Assembly: GCA_030867875.1 (NCBI GenBank)
Contig: JAOWCC010000577.1
Coordinates: 151,148,344 to 151,212,343 of the forward strand
Direction of reading: 5' to 3'
Length of the DNA: 64,000 nucleotides
Source of the DNA: Actinernus sp. WN-2022
Lineage: Eukaryota > Cnidaria > Anthozoa > Actiniaria > Actinernidae
Made by a program: the position numbers and the translations under genes. The notes below the pieces were generated by a model. It had not been told where the DNA came from, searched no databases, and saw only the letters and a list, made by a program, of their open reading frames with translations. Below are positions 42,813 through 57,800 of the stretch, one piece after another; position 1 is the first letter of the stretch, and each line of letters starts with the position of its first letter.

Positions 42813-45800
42813 GTTAGTCATCCTGAGTTTGTGGGCATGGCGAACAATTTCGTACAGTCAGCGGTTGTCATTGCGGGCGCGTACGTGAAAATCTATTTTT
42901 AAAAAGAAAGCCGTTGATGAGTGTTTATAGAATGAGGAGAGGTTACATGGACATCGACAGTCAAAATGGCGGACGAGCTGCTGTTTTCAACGTCCTGCGC
43001 GAAGGGAAATGTAACAGCTGAACGAGTCGGGTCTGTCCCTTTAAACTTTGTAGGTTTGGGAAGGAGAGTTTTGGCGTTAAAATGCAGTTATTTACAGGAC
43101 GTTTGGAACCACCAAAGCAAGTATTTCAACTCGTTTTTCTGGCGTTAGAATCTACTTTGGTATCTGCAGAACAGATTCAAACTTGTGGACCTCAAACATG
43201 AACTACTCGGAAGTCTTTGTGATTGAGCTTTCTGACCGGCCTTTACAGTATTTAACAGAAGATGTATGGCGGCTCTAGCTAATTTGGGTCGTTTTTTAGC
43301 AGAGCATCGGGAACCGGTCTAATCATCCACAACTTGTTAGCAATCATAGTCGAGGGCAGGAGCAGGCATGAAAACTGAATTTAAAACTTGTGGACCTCAA
43401 GAAATATAAATATTAAAGCAGCAAATTGGAAAATTGCGAAAAGGTAAGCCTTGTCTTCACTGTTTTCGCTAATTTTGGAACGACGTGTAATGCATTCTAC
43501 GCATGCGCGGCGGCCATGATGTACGATATTGTTCGCCATGACTGAAATTATCAATTATTATCAGTGATGAGGAATAACTCTAACGATGAGCCCCATTCGG
43601 TTATAGTCTTTATTTTCCACTATAATTTTATTTATGCATGCAGTGTACCTTTTTTACCCGGTAAAGTGCTTACGAGTGTTCAGACACGGCTGTCAGAGAA
43701 CAACACTTACATGAATTCTAGTCTAGTGCATACAAGTTGCTGTGTCAGCCAATTCTTATCAACGCAACCACCACGGTCAGGCTTTGGCAATTTTTCATAA
43801 AGCAAAAATGAAAATATGGCTATGTAACAATATTATGTATGAGTTCAGTTTTTTGTAAGAAACACGATTCTTTCGTTAATAGCAGAGTTCGTGGTGCGCC
43901 TTCGATCTATCGGTTTCTTAACGATTAGAAGATTAGAGCTGTTAATATACCTGTTCTATGTTTTTCTTGTATTCTATTAATCCTACGACGATAAATCTGG
44001 TCCATAACCGACAATTGATGTTGTCTAATAACTCGCGTAACAAGAGAAAATGAAGTCGCTCATTAATAATGTTAATATATATGTATTGCAGTACTTATCT
44101 CTTCATAATTAAAATTTTACGAATATTCCCCCACTTGGCCCATCGAAGGCTGTTTTTTATACGAAGTTCTTGTGGGGTAACCGATATTTCTCCGCAAAGA
44201 AAAACAAACTATCCTGGCGCGAAAACGAATTGTTTAATCCTCTTTCATGTTGAATATCAAAAGCTGCTCTTGCATTTGAGCGAGCAGAACACTGACATCA
44301 TTTGGAGATGGCGCGAGCGACCTCGGGCATGACCTTGTAGCTCGGCACGTAGGAAAAGAGTGCCGTAACACAATTATAACATTTAGGGATATTTTATTAG
44401 TCAGCAATGACTATCGACTGCTTTTAACACCTAAAATTGAGGTATCGTTCTTAATTGTTCACTGTATTTTATTGTTTCATGATATCCAACCGAAATAACA
44501 ACGGCCGCATTATATCTAACCACAGTCTTTCAATCCTCAAGACAGGGAAATACTGCAAGTTATAAAAGCGGTAAATCATTGCGGAGCATTGAGCCTTCAA
44601 TCTAATTGGTTCAGTACAAGAATACAACCCGTTACTGAAAAGATCGTTGTTAGTAATCTAACTAATAAAACAACTGCGATTTCCTACTAGTTTTTTTAAA
44701 TAAGATAGATAGTGTTGGTTCTACTACAATTTGAGTTCATTCAACTTACCCTACACATTAATTACCAAGTCTATAATTTTTGCCCATCACAGGCGCCAAA
44801 AAGGTCCGGGGGGGTGGGGGGTACTTACCCATGTTTGGGTATAGTGGTGCCGCTGAAGGTTTGAAACCCTGACCCTGTTTAGGACAGAAAAACTCTAAAT
44901 ATCTACCCTGTGTAGGACAACACACTTTAGTTTAGGAACCTGTTTAGGGCAAATGACAAAATACAGACTCCCCATGTCAGAGGTGGGTTATTGCCTTGCA
45001 CGATATTTTTTTGCTTCCATGCTCGCTCCGGTGAGACCTGTTTAGGACAGACTCTCATGAAATTATATACTCTGTTCAGGACAGAGAGGCCAAAAACCGT
45101 ACCCTGTCGAGCGACACCTCCCCGTACAGGCCATATAAGGGAGTACCACCCCCGGGCAAAAAGGGCCCGTTGAGGCTTGTTTGAAACCAATATCCGATCC
45201 TCAGACAAAATGGGTCAAGATAACATGGCTCGGTTTCAGTAAGTGGTATTTGATCACCTAAAGTTGTCAAAATTCTAAACCATGAACAAATTATTCTTTC
45301 TGGGTTTGCTATCATCATTCTACCAGTAGTGGCATGTCTCAACGGTACTGGAGTTACCTTCTAGTAAAAATTAGCTGACAAGGGTATTGATAGCTCGGCC
45401 TCTGCTGCCAAAAACAAAACCTGATTGCATTCTTTACACAATATGCCGAGATAGGGGTTCTGTACGGCAGATGTTTGGTTTTCATGCCGAGATAAGAGAG
45501 GTAAACGTTGATATCTCACAGACAGACAGATAGACAGACAGATGATTTTATTTGGAGCCTTATACTAATGTGTACATTGGCAGTAGCCCAAATATATTTA
45601 CATAAAAGACAAGTTATATCAATAAATAAAAGTTAGTCATAGAATGTTATGAAGTTGTCCTTTTCTTTCTTTCTTTTACGCATTCATAGATAAATTTGGC
45701 AATTTGTTTTTGCACAGCTCTATCCTTGTTTGGGGGGTTTATGATTAGTAAAAATACCTCATTAGGCGTCATTCTGTTTAGCTTTTAAATCAGAGTAATT

Positions 45801-48800
45801 TTGCAACAACCGCCCCCCCCCCCCCCCCCCCCCCCCCACCCCCTTCCCCCGCCCCCCCTCCCCGCCAATCCTCCTAACAATCTTTACTCGTTTCCTAACC
45901 GGCCAGCATTTTCCTCGCTATCTGATACTCCGAGGAGACGATAGTTTTTCGTTGTTGCGAGGGGGGCGTAGGATAGTGCCGTGCGCATATGTACTTACAG
46001 TCTACAATAGGGACTTGCACCCGACCATTTCCGCCATGTTGGAGGGCAAACAAACCTGGTTGCCATGGGATATGCGATAGCATTACGGTTGGGAAATCCC
46101 CTCTCGAGTTAATGGTTGCGCCGCGGGGAATGGGGAGAGCTAGAGGGAAATATTTTACAACAGTTGAAAACAGGACGAGTTATAATTTGAGTGGAGCTAG
46201 CACGAAATTACATTCGGAGTAACTGTTTCTTTTAAGAAACAAATTGGAACGATCACTCTCCTTGAAGTGCAGCTTATGAGCCCTGGCCAGAAATCGTTGA
46301 TTTGGGTGCAGAAAAGTGTTTTAAATCTTGTTCAGCCATTTTAGGTTGATTTATGGTCGTAATATTGCATTAAAATGCATTACAAATCCGTGTAATGACG
46401 TCATATAAGTCACATTATGCTAATGAGTTGAAAATGAATTTGAGTCAACATTGAACGTCTTTATATTTTCAGTTTTTTTTTTCGGCGTCAGACATTTGAT
46501 CCTTGCAATCTTATTGAAATATATTTTAACAAGAGCCCATCTGGGCTTTCACTCGGGCCACATGAGATTGAAGATGAAATACACTTTCATTTGAAATCCT
46601 CTTAGTAATAACCAAAGGGAAGAATTATTAGCTGAATTTAGCAGTCTTTAGGAGTGGCCGGTAGCGCGGTGACTTTCATTCTCTGCTCCCCTAGTATATA
46701 TGTAATTTAATAGTTTTGTTTTTCTCGTATGTTGACCTTTTAATTTAAACCGACTACTTATTCGTTTAACACACTGCATTTGAGCAGGCATATATTCATT
46801 GTTTTGAACCCGATAATTAACCGTACTACCGTACTTCATGGTCCCTTTCTTTAGTAGTGGGTTGTCGGTCAGGTGATTGTAAACTCTCGTCAATGTATTC
46901 TGATGAATAGGGATCGGGTTGTCATGTAAGAAAGATGGCTCTTGAACAAACTGATAAGCTTCAGTAGGTTGGGTAGTCTCGGAACACTGGAGACCTTGGT
47001 CTTTCATTGACTTCTTTTTTGTATTCTTGATTTTGTTTTTAAAGTTTGAAAGTCGGATCTCAGCTTTATTATATCCGCTTTCAACTCACCATTTTCAACT
47101 TCTAGGTCAATAATATATTCGTGATGACAGCATCTTGATTTCGGTCTTGTATATATTATCTTGCTGCACTAATTTGTCTTCCAAATGACTGAGTTTGGTT
47201 TCTTGATTCGTGTTTTGATGTGACGAGAGTAAGAATTCATTACGCATATCAGTTAGGTCAGCCTCCACGTTACAAATCAAGGTCGTTAAAGCAGCGAGAG
47301 AGTTCTTATTGCGGGCTAACAGAATCTAAAGAATTCGTTCTCTTCCGGTTTGAATTTGACTCATGTGTATGTTGCTTTTGGAGTTTCAAGGATATGTTGA
47401 TCCAAAACTACAGGCTCTTGGGGTTTTTCATTGACTTTTGAACTTGAACACAAATAGAATGTGGCAAACAGTACTTGAACATTTCAAACCAGCATTTTGG
47501 AAGGGACAACCTTCCATTCTAGCTCCTTTCTTTCGACTACACGTGTTCTGATCTTGCATGCACAAGCGTAGAAAGGAAAGAACTCTAAAATATGTATAAC
47601 GCTATCGTAGAATTGATTAATTTCCTTGCCATACGATCTGCATCGTTGGAACTTGGTCCAGAAGTTGGTTCGCTAGATCGAGTTAACAAATCGCACACAT
47701 TTCTCGCTACGCTCGTTGTTCCACTGCAAAGTTTTGGACATTTTATGGCGTCATTTCTATGATCAATACGAGTTCAGACAATGGTAAAATGTGTGCGATT
47801 TCTTTTTTACAACGACGAAGCACTTGTAGCTTCAAATGAGTGCGTAATAAACTGCTTTCGAGTCGAAAAAGGCCATTGAAAGTCAAAACGTAAACACTTC
47901 TAATTACCGTTGCCGAGAGAAAGCTTTCTTAGACAAATGGCAATTTGGTTCACCGATTAACTTCTGTAATTGATGGAATGCATGTGAAATCCTTTCTTGT
48001 TTTTTTTCTGGATCAGAAAAGTTGTTGTTTATATATAATTCAAAACTTCTGAGCTCTGAGAGAACTAGTCTAGTCACAAATCGCCGAAACTTTCTCCACT
48101 CAAGAGAAAACTCTCATTTTGCCAAATGGCACACTACAAAGAAGTTTGACTCACCGATTAACTTCTCCTAGTAATAAAATGCTTGTGAAATCCTCACTTT
48201 CTTGTTTTTGGAAGCGAAGTTAACACCATTTGAATTCACAAACCTCGCCGGGATGGCGGGAAACTTTGCAAAGCTACCACAGCTGTAAAATATTTGAATA
48301 AAATGACTTTTCTTGCCACTGTGATGTCTTCTGTCGTGTTTCTCTCCTTGTTGGGTAGTTTTAAGCTGATTTCAGCCGGGTTTTAGGGAGAAGGGGCTCC
48401 GAAAAAAAAACCCGGCTGGAATCAGCTTAAAACTACCCAACAAGGAGAGAAACACGACAGAAGACATCACAGTGGCAAGTAAGTAATTTTATTCAAATAT
48501 TTTACAGTATTTCTGGCTAGTAAACGGAGTTCGCTACGCTCCCATACAAACCCTTATATTTTCGTGACTTGAGCTCGCTACGCTCCCATACAAACCCTTA
48601 TATTTTCGTAGCTTGAGCTTGGGATGCCTATGCTGGGAAGTGTGCAATCGTGTTTTCAGTTTGCCATACATTGTCTGTAAAAACGAGTCAAATTCCGCGT
48701 GAAAATAAATAGATATTGATAAATAGATAATCTTTTACTTTCACTCTAAAATTAGCATACTATTTTCCATGTGAACAATTGACCTTTGCAATCTGATATT

Positions 48801-51800
48801 CCAAAGGCAGTAAATTATATAAAACAAGAGGCTGTACCAGCCTTTACTCGGGCCATATGGAATTTCAACAAGGAATAGTTGGTATTCTTTGCAGGTTTGA
48901 TTAAAAAAGTATTTTACACTTGTTTTAGCCTTTGGGAGAATAAAAAAATATTTTGAATTCTTTTTATAAGAGTTACATATATTAATTATTTTTAAGAAGA
49001 ATTGTGATTCTGTCTCCAGAGAAGCCATATAATAAAAATATTATATTAGTTATGTAAAAATAATCCTATAATTTTAGAGTGCCTGGGATGATAACTGCCA
49101 TGGAAAACAGAAAGCAAATTGCAGCCATGTTTATAACAGTAGCAACATATGTTTGAGACAATATACATGTAGCAACACAAGACCAGTTATAATATAGTGA
49201 ACACGAATGGTTAATTCTGACCTGCTCTGCTGAGACTTACAACTCTTTATCAAACAAGTTTGATTTCACATGGTTTTCAAGGAAGAATAGGCAAATTCTT
49301 GCTGACGTCATTGTTTACATTTTTGCCTCATTAGCGTAAATTAAACTTCAAGCTACAAACAAACAGAGTACATCAGTTGAAAGAGAATTTTAAACTTAGT
49401 AATCACCGAAAATGTAAGATTGATATGTTAAATATTTACAGAGAAATTGACTTTTCAAAACTGTAAAATGGGCTGGGGGGCAAAAGTTGCTGTCAGCCAT
49501 ACATTCTTTGTAAATTTTGCTATTTTTAAATACTTTTCCTCAAAATAAATTTATTTTACCATTCTAAAATTTTCAGTGATTATCAAGTGTGTCAATCTCT
49601 TTCGATTTATTGACTCTGTTTGTTTATATGTACGTTGCTTGAAGTTTGATGTATGCTAATAAGGAAAAAACGTAAACGAGGATTTGCCTATACAAGAGGC
49701 CAAGTAAAACCTCAACAACAAGTCTTTAAAATAACACATGCAATGTTCCATTGAACTTCTTTCCAGTGACTTAGCATTCAGTTTTGCACTGTATCAGTAG
49801 CTTTGCATATTTACTGGCAGCTACTACACCAGGGATCAACCCCCATGTACCCTGGGGATTTGCACAATAATACCCAATCAAACTCGTTGTATCATATCCC
49901 CTAGCTGGTATGGGGCACAGCAATTAGTAAAAATTCATACAAGGTTCCTGATCTATGAACCAAAGTGAGCTTTTCCCCCTCACCGATGGGCAACAAACAA
50001 TTAATTCTGACAGGTTCCCATGGATCCACCCCAGGGGGAAGCTGCTAATACATGCATTATTTACCCATCCATTTAGTACAACAACATAATAATTTAAGGC
50101 AGCAGTCATGATTATGTATGTAATCTACTAGATTTAGCCTGTATATTAATATATAAAATGTACATGGCAACAAGGGAACTAGTACTACTACTTCTAACAG
50201 AGGAGAATGTCAATGTATTTAGCATCATGGTATTGCTAATTGGGGACAAACTCATTTACTCTATGTATACAACTATATCCACTACACTTGAGGGTGCATG
50301 GTCACTACCAGAGATTTGGTTGCATTCTCAGTGTCAGCATTCTGATCCAAGAAGACATGAAGGTCTAACCATTTGCAGATGTCAGAGCAAAGGCAGTACC
50401 AGTTCTCCCACTTATTTGAAGGTCCCACCAGGATTTGAACCCACCACCTCCTGCACAATAGACTGACACTTAACCACTGAGCTTACTCAGGAATGCAGTT
50501 AAAGCAAACTGGAGGCTACCATCTTTCTGTTATAGGCCCAAACTTAGTTCAGATAAAATTAATCCAATTGTAATGAAATTATAAATACATATAGATGATG
50601 TAACTTTGAAATTTAGAATAAATTATTAGTTCTCAAATAAATTATAGACTGCATGAGTCCATTTCAGAAATAAACATGCGATTTCCACTCGGTTTTTGGA
50701 TTATTGGAGTCATCTGTCTTCACACCAAATAATTAATTGTAGTTGTAGATCTTCCCGCTTGTTTAGAAGTGGATCCGTATTCCTATTTTACCGAAAGAAC
50801 TGATAAATTGGGCCAATTTCTGGAGCCCATTTTCTAGTCTATTAGAAGCCATTTAAACTTTAAGAGGAAACAAGATCTCGCTTGTATAGATATATAATGG
50901 CCACTTACATGTAAGTATACTCTCTCAGTTCTGGACCAAATTTAGTTTATTTTATAAACTTCATCTTGCAATAATGATAAATACACTACTCTATACATAA
51001 TATCATATCTATGAAGTATGTCAGTTTAAAAAAAAACATGAAATACACTGGGAGTAATTGCAAAATACCCCCTCCTTTGGTTCATTAATAATTCATTTCT
51101 CAACTTTTTCATACAAACCTTCTAAAAACCTAACCCTGAAATAATAAAAAAACCTAACCATTTAGACCCAAAATCATTCATAGAACGAGTCTAAATACAC
51201 TGACCTGAACTAAAGTGGAGAATGTGGGGGTATTGATCTGCAACTAAGGCAGGAACAGGTTTTTACCAGTGTCAATAACACGCCACAGATACATGTAAAT
51301 ATGCGATTTCCACATCACTCATCAGAGTCATTTATAGTTCGTTTGAAAAAATCTTCATTTCGGATTACTTATTCAGTCTATTACGCACTCACTGCATTCT
51401 AGATTTTCGTTCCCGAAGTTATAAACATTTAAATACATGTGCATATAATATTTTAAAAGGCCCCTGTCAGTCAGAGAACTGAGAAATCGGGTCATTTCTA
51501 CTATAGTCTATACTTTCGAGAGGTTATATATAATAACAATAAATAACAACACAACGACAGTCAATTGGTATAAAGGTTATCATGTTCAGATTAGCGGCTA
51601 CTTACATTTACAAGCTGTAGTCTTTATATATAGTCTTATAGAGTCAGTGTTGATCGCATGCAGAGCACTGTCACGTCTCACGAGTGTGTCTTAAAGCATG
51701 TCGCATAATATGTGATAAATTCCCGGCCAAAGCCCGTGAAACACCTCTCAGCTTTAGAAAAGACAAAAATCTTGGTATTGCACTTGAAGGAACCTTTGGT

Positions 51801-54800
51801 TTACACAAAAAAACAGCTGATATTAAAGGTTTTGCCAAGTCAAAACTCTCACTCGCCGCCATCTTGAAAAACCTGGACAACATTTCCAGCATTGCGCCAG
51901 CACTGTTCACTGGGACAACATTGCGCCAGCACTGTTCACAGTACTGGCGCAATCTGATTGGTCGACGGCGCCAACCAGCGACACAAATAAAAAATAAACA
52001 CTTGCGATTTCTGACTCGCGCCAGCCGAAGGCCTGGCCCGAGTAATAAGTCGAGTTGACATAAAAACAGAGCAAAAGGAACTAGAACAAGAGCCCATCTG
52101 GGCTTTCACTCGGGCCACATGAGATTGAAGATGAAATACACTTTCATTTGAAATCCTTTTGGTAATAACCGAAGGGAAGAATTATTAGCTGAATTTAGCA
52201 GTCTTTAGGAGCTGTGGCCGGTAGCGCGGTGACATTCATTCTCTGCTCCCCTAGTATATATATTTCTCGTGTATGCAAATTAAAGAAGTTGACCTCTACT
52301 TATTCATGTACCGCACGCTTACAATTTAGTCTACTGTTCTCCAGGTTCAGAGTACTAATAGATGAGTGTCTCAAATATATGTTTATATTTGTCCCATATT
52401 ATAAGTTGTATCCTGTCCACCTATGATGGAGCTATCATATGATATATTTCTAGCTCTACTGTTCATTCTACCCTGCGGCTCTTTATCGCAGCTCGCGTCC
52501 ATATCAGGTATTTATTAACTGAAATGCCTGTTAGTTATATACCCTCCTTCCCAAAACTGATCTGCTCATCATATTACAGAACTATAAAGGGAACTGTTGG
52601 AAGCCTTTAATTTCTCGAACCGAAACCTCGGCCGTGAGAGGATTCTTGTTTAAGTTGACCTTGAGAGTCAGTTGAATATTGCTTCGCTCATCATAAATTA
52701 TTCTGTGCGACTACTGTTTATTTCTCCTGGGTATTTCTGACAGACGCTCAAAATTATTTTAGTGCATGTTGGCCTACAGATCACGGTGTTTGCGCTGGTA
52801 TGTATTATGACCGAGAGGCATAAAACCTACGAAACGTACCTCAAACGGATGGCAAAATCTATCAGCGCCACGAGGTCAACAAATCGACAAAGAAATGCAA
52901 ATACATTGTATAAACACGCAATGATTTCAACCTCACCGTACCTTAATTCATGACCTGACAAGACACTGTTCAGTTTCACTTTCACTCTCAGCTTTGCTCT
53001 TGAGTTTGAGTTCGGCTTTGTTAAAGACTTCTTATTCAGTTGTATGGTATTGTGCAGTAATAATATAATTTTGAGTATACCAATCCACAGAGATTCAAAT
53101 AACAAAGCCGTGGCGCCGAAAGAGAAGCTTAAACGAGAAATATTTTGTCCTCCGAAAAACACAACATCTTGTCCTTTCTATCGAAGAAGCCTTGGTTTCA
53201 GCAGAAAGGAAAACGCTAAATTCCAATTCGAAATGTGTGGATCTTAGAGTCCTTCACTCTTCAGGTCCGGCGTCGTGTCGTATATAAAATCACAGGCCAT
53301 CTGGGTAAAAAACGCGGTCCTTCGGCTCCGACAAGAGCGCCAGTTGCAATATCCTGAGCCTGTTGGAAGGCTTTCGCACGAGTGAAGTTAAATAAAACAT
53401 TTAAACTGCTTACATTTGAGAGATGGGACTCCACATTTGAGAGAGATTTGCTCGCGGATCGAATCCACCATTTTTATTTACTGTATTCAATTATGTAAAT
53501 AAATTAACCTGGCGATTGTTGCGTGACCAGCACAGTGCAATCTGATTGGTGTGAATTTGACCTTTAACGCATGCGCAGAAGACTTGTTGCACAGAATAAT
53601 AATAAAAAAAATAACGACTTGCATTTTAAGACTCGGCGCTGCCACAGGCAGCCCGAGTAATTAGGTTGTGACTTACATGACGTCATTGAAATTTGATTCC
53701 TTAATTAACGAAAATGACAGAATAATATGTTTTTCCTATGTCGGTCTGACAAATCCCACGTGACGACGACTAACCAATCAGAGCGCATGTGCCATCCGCG
53801 ACGTCGCAAAACTAATCTTTCATCAGATAACACAGCTTTTTAACTTCCAAGCGAGAAAAGCACTGATTGGTTCTCCAATAATTCGCTGATCAATCACAAC
53901 ACTCGGGTTTCAATCACTGTGTTCAGGATTTCTGAAAATTCTTGATAATATTCTGGTGTTAAACCTGGAAAATAAGCCATCTTCTGCTCGCTCTTGGCCA
54001 ATATATGTGTCCACAGGGAATCCTAGCGCGAAGCTCAAATGCACTCAATCAGAAGCCTCACGAAGTTAGGCGGTCTTGAGACAATAGGGAACTAGGACTT
54101 TAAGAAACCAGGACGGCGACGGCAGTGACGACCGGACACAGAAAAGTGTTTTCTTCCGAAATTTGTTTTTTCCCTGTTTCCTTTATTCGCCTTTAATTAT
54201 TTTTCACATCCAAATTTTCTAAAAATATGATTGGCATAAAGTTCCCTTCACGCCGAACGAAAGACAGAGTGATTTACTTTTTGACTTTCGCGTTCTCTTT
54301 GGAACGTAAAACGTATGGTTTTCACGTTGTGGTTTTGCAGACAACGGTTGAAATATAGGCGACTGCGTGTATTTTCACGTGCAGTTATTGTATTTTGTAA
54401 TTAAGGCTATTGTTTTATGCCGTCGTCCTAGACGTTCCGTCGTGAAAACTCCAATCACCGTCACACTCCAAAATAGGTCGTACCGCCTATTAGCCTATGT
54501 TTAACTGATTCGGCGTGAACTTTTGAATTTTAGCTACCTACAGCAATTATTATGCCCAATTATTGCTCAATTGGTTTCCTATCGTCGAAATACAAAGGGA
54601 ATAATGTAAAACAAATGCATTAAAGTTACCTTTTTAATTTGTGTCCTTTTCTAGTGTCCTCAGTTGCCTATTCTCTGCTATTGGTAGCTATTTTTGATCG
54701 GTTTTCGATTTTTAAGATCTCTCTCTCTCTAAAAAGTTCTAAAACTTTGCCATCTGCGGGATGTTCCGCTGTCTGAACTACGGTGCGATTGTTTTAATTT

Positions 54801-57800
54801 CGGAATTTCAGTTCGCTTCATTCAATTGTCGCTTACATTCGCGCCCATTTTATATCTACTTTTTTGTCAGGAGCCTTTCATGATTCTACGGTAGGCTCTC
54901 TCATCTTGTAAGATACTTTTCTATTTAATTACAGTTCGTTTGGCTGGTAGTACACGTACTGGGGAAGGCCGTGTGGAAGTCTTACACCAAGGTCGTTGGG
55001 GTACCGTGTGTGATGATTATTGGGACGTTATCGACGCTACTGTCGTGTGTCGTATGATGGGGTTTACTGCTGCCTCATCAGCTCCGGGTAAGGCCAGATA
55101 CGGACAAGGCAGTGGACCAATATGGTTGGATGATGTTCATTGTACTGGCCGTGAGACCTCTCTCGAAAGATGTCCCCACAACGGATGGGGCTCTAATAAT
55201 TGCGCACACAGCGAAGACGCTGGTGTCGTTTGCTCAAAGGGTAGGTATAGGCAACAGGCGGCCAAACAAGGCTTGCAGTAGTGTTTCAAGAAGATCTTAA
55301 AACAATAATGTTGGTGTTTGAAATTGGATTCTTTTCCTGAGCGAAAGAGGGCGGCGGGCGGGCGGACTTCTGTTTAATTAAAGAAAACCCCGTATATTTC
55401 ACGAAAGAGTACAACGCGTCCCATATATATAGTTAATGTTATTTTTATCTCAACTGCGTTTGCGTTCTTACTGTATGGTGACTTCCGAACCGTGATTTAG
55501 CTTTTTAAGATGTCATCTAACAGGGAGCCAGGAAAATAATATGCCTGAGATCTACAGGTTTATTTAGGCGTGATTGTGAAACTTTGAAACTACCAAATTT
55601 GTTTTTGGTTGTAGAACACATAGTAAAATCTGCGGACACGATTGCATATTATCATTAAAATTATGATATTATAACAATTATTATTATTATAAATCAATTT
55701 ATTAATGTATTTTCACAGTTCGTTTGGTTGGAGGATCAACCCCGAGAGAAGGTCGAGTCGAAATATTCCATCAAGGGGCCTGGGGCACAGTATGTGATGA
55801 CTCCTGGGATGTAAATGATGCCAAAGTGGTGTGTGGAATGTTGGGATACGTCGCCAAGTCAGCCGTAGTTCGGGCGCGGTTCGGTCAAGGATCTGGCAGT
55901 ATTTGGATGGATGACGTGCAGTGCAGTGGGACCGAACAGTATTTATGGCTTTGTCGTTTTCCAGGATGGACAATCCATAACTGTGGCCATAGTGAAGACG
56001 CCGGTGTTATCTGCATCGAATCTGGTAAGTGGTACAGCTGCTAGCGGCTCTGAGCAGAATTCACAGTTTGTGGTCATTTACGAAACTTAAGGTAGTATAC
56101 TCTATGTGGTTGCATTTTCCAATTTTAATTATGACTCAGAATCGATCGTATATAGAGCAGTTTTCAATTGAGTGTAGAAAAGTAATTGCTTTCGGATTTG
56201 ATTGGTCAGTTATTCATGATTGCGTTTACTTTGCCTCGTGATTGGTTGAAGTAAAACCAATCGTGAATTACTTAAGTTCGTGATTGGTTCATCGATGTTT
56301 TCACTTGCTTCTGTGATTGGCTCACTGGTTTTGGTTTTACGATAGTAGTATTATATGCATGGCATTAGCAGGAAAAGTGCGGCGGAAGGCGGAGGAAGGT
56401 GGAGGATTCATTACCTATTCAAAATGGTGGCTGAATATTAATTAGGCGGAAGATTGCATTACCTATTACATATTAATATGGCGAAGGATTACATTACCTA
56501 TTACATATTAATTAGGCGGATGATTGCATGCGCAATGAATGATCAATGGTAAGTATGATCAATAGTTACTGATTGCCTAGGTTTTTGATGAGTTCGCGTC
56601 TAGGGTTCGGGGCAAGTCTGAACAAGCCTATTGTATAGAAACAATACTACAACCGTCATAAAAGAGATTTGACATCACAGTACATTGGACGTCACAATAC
56701 CCCTCTGACCTCATAATAGCCCCTTTGCGGTTGTGTAAGGCGGTGGATCATTACCTATTCAAAATGGCATCTGAATATTAATTAGGTGGTGGACATCTTC
56801 ATTCTTCATCATTCCAAATAATTATAGCAGCGGTCCCTCTTCAGCTGAACAACAGAACCCCTACATGATCCCTAGATAATCCTTACAGAAGCCCTACAGA
56901 AGCCCTACAGAAGCCCTACAGAACCCCTACAGGATCCCTACATGCAGGAACCCTACAGAACCCCTAAAATGTCTTTATTATTTTCCTTACAATTAATTAC
57001 TTATAGGTCTAGTCTATATATAGTCTAGTCTAGAAAGTCGAACCTTTTGCTATCCCACGCTTTGAAACTCCTCTGAAACCCCCTGTGAACCCCATGTGAA
57101 CTGCGCCGCCCACAACGCCTGCCGCCCTCACACCATGACGATAAAAAATAAGAAACAAAAATTGTATTCCTTGCTACATCCGCCGCCCGCAACACCCACC
57201 ATCCACTGCCCGAACGCCACTATGAACCCCAACCCTAACCGAACCCTAACTCCTAATGCCCCGCTAACCCCAACTTTATGCCAACCCTGAACCCTAAAAT
57301 TGACTCTAACCCTAACCTTCACCACTACATTGCGATTTCTGTGGCCGCATATATTTATCTTTGCGGACGCTTTGGGCAGCAGAGATAATAGCGATGTAGT
57401 GATGAAGGTTAGGGTTAGGGTCAATTTTAGGGTTAGGGTTGGAATAAAGTTGGGGTTAGCATTAGGAGCTAGGGTTAGGTTAGGGTTAGCCTTAGGGTTA
57501 GGGTCGATAGTGCATGGCGCTCGGGCGGTGGATCGTAGGCGTTGCGGGCAGCGGATGTAGCAAGGAATACGAGTTTATTTATTTTTATATTGTCATGGCG
57601 TTCGGGCGGCGAGGGGGGTGGTGGGGGGGGGGGGGGGGGGGGCGTTGATGGCGTCAGGGTTCACAGAAGGGGCGCACATGGGGTTCAGAAGGGTTTCTCA
57701 GCGTGAGGTAGCCAAAGGGTAGCGTAGGGATAGCCATGGGATAGCAAAAGGTCAGACTTTCTAGACTAGACTATATATAGACTAGACTTATGAGTGATAG

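Noticed and set aside
50430..50490. Minus-strand tRNA gene
   Set aside because: A and B boxes are present without acceptor-stem pairing; it fits a SINE head.
51684..52058. Overlapping plus and minus frames at 51.7-52.05 kb as a gene
   Set aside because: Both run into the repeated TTGCGCCAGCACTGTTCAC words and the hairpin-end repeat; no recognisable domain.
57096..57560. Pro/Val-Arg-rich frames as proteins
   Set aside because: They are translations of CCCTAA/TTAGGG-like repeats in the foldback element.
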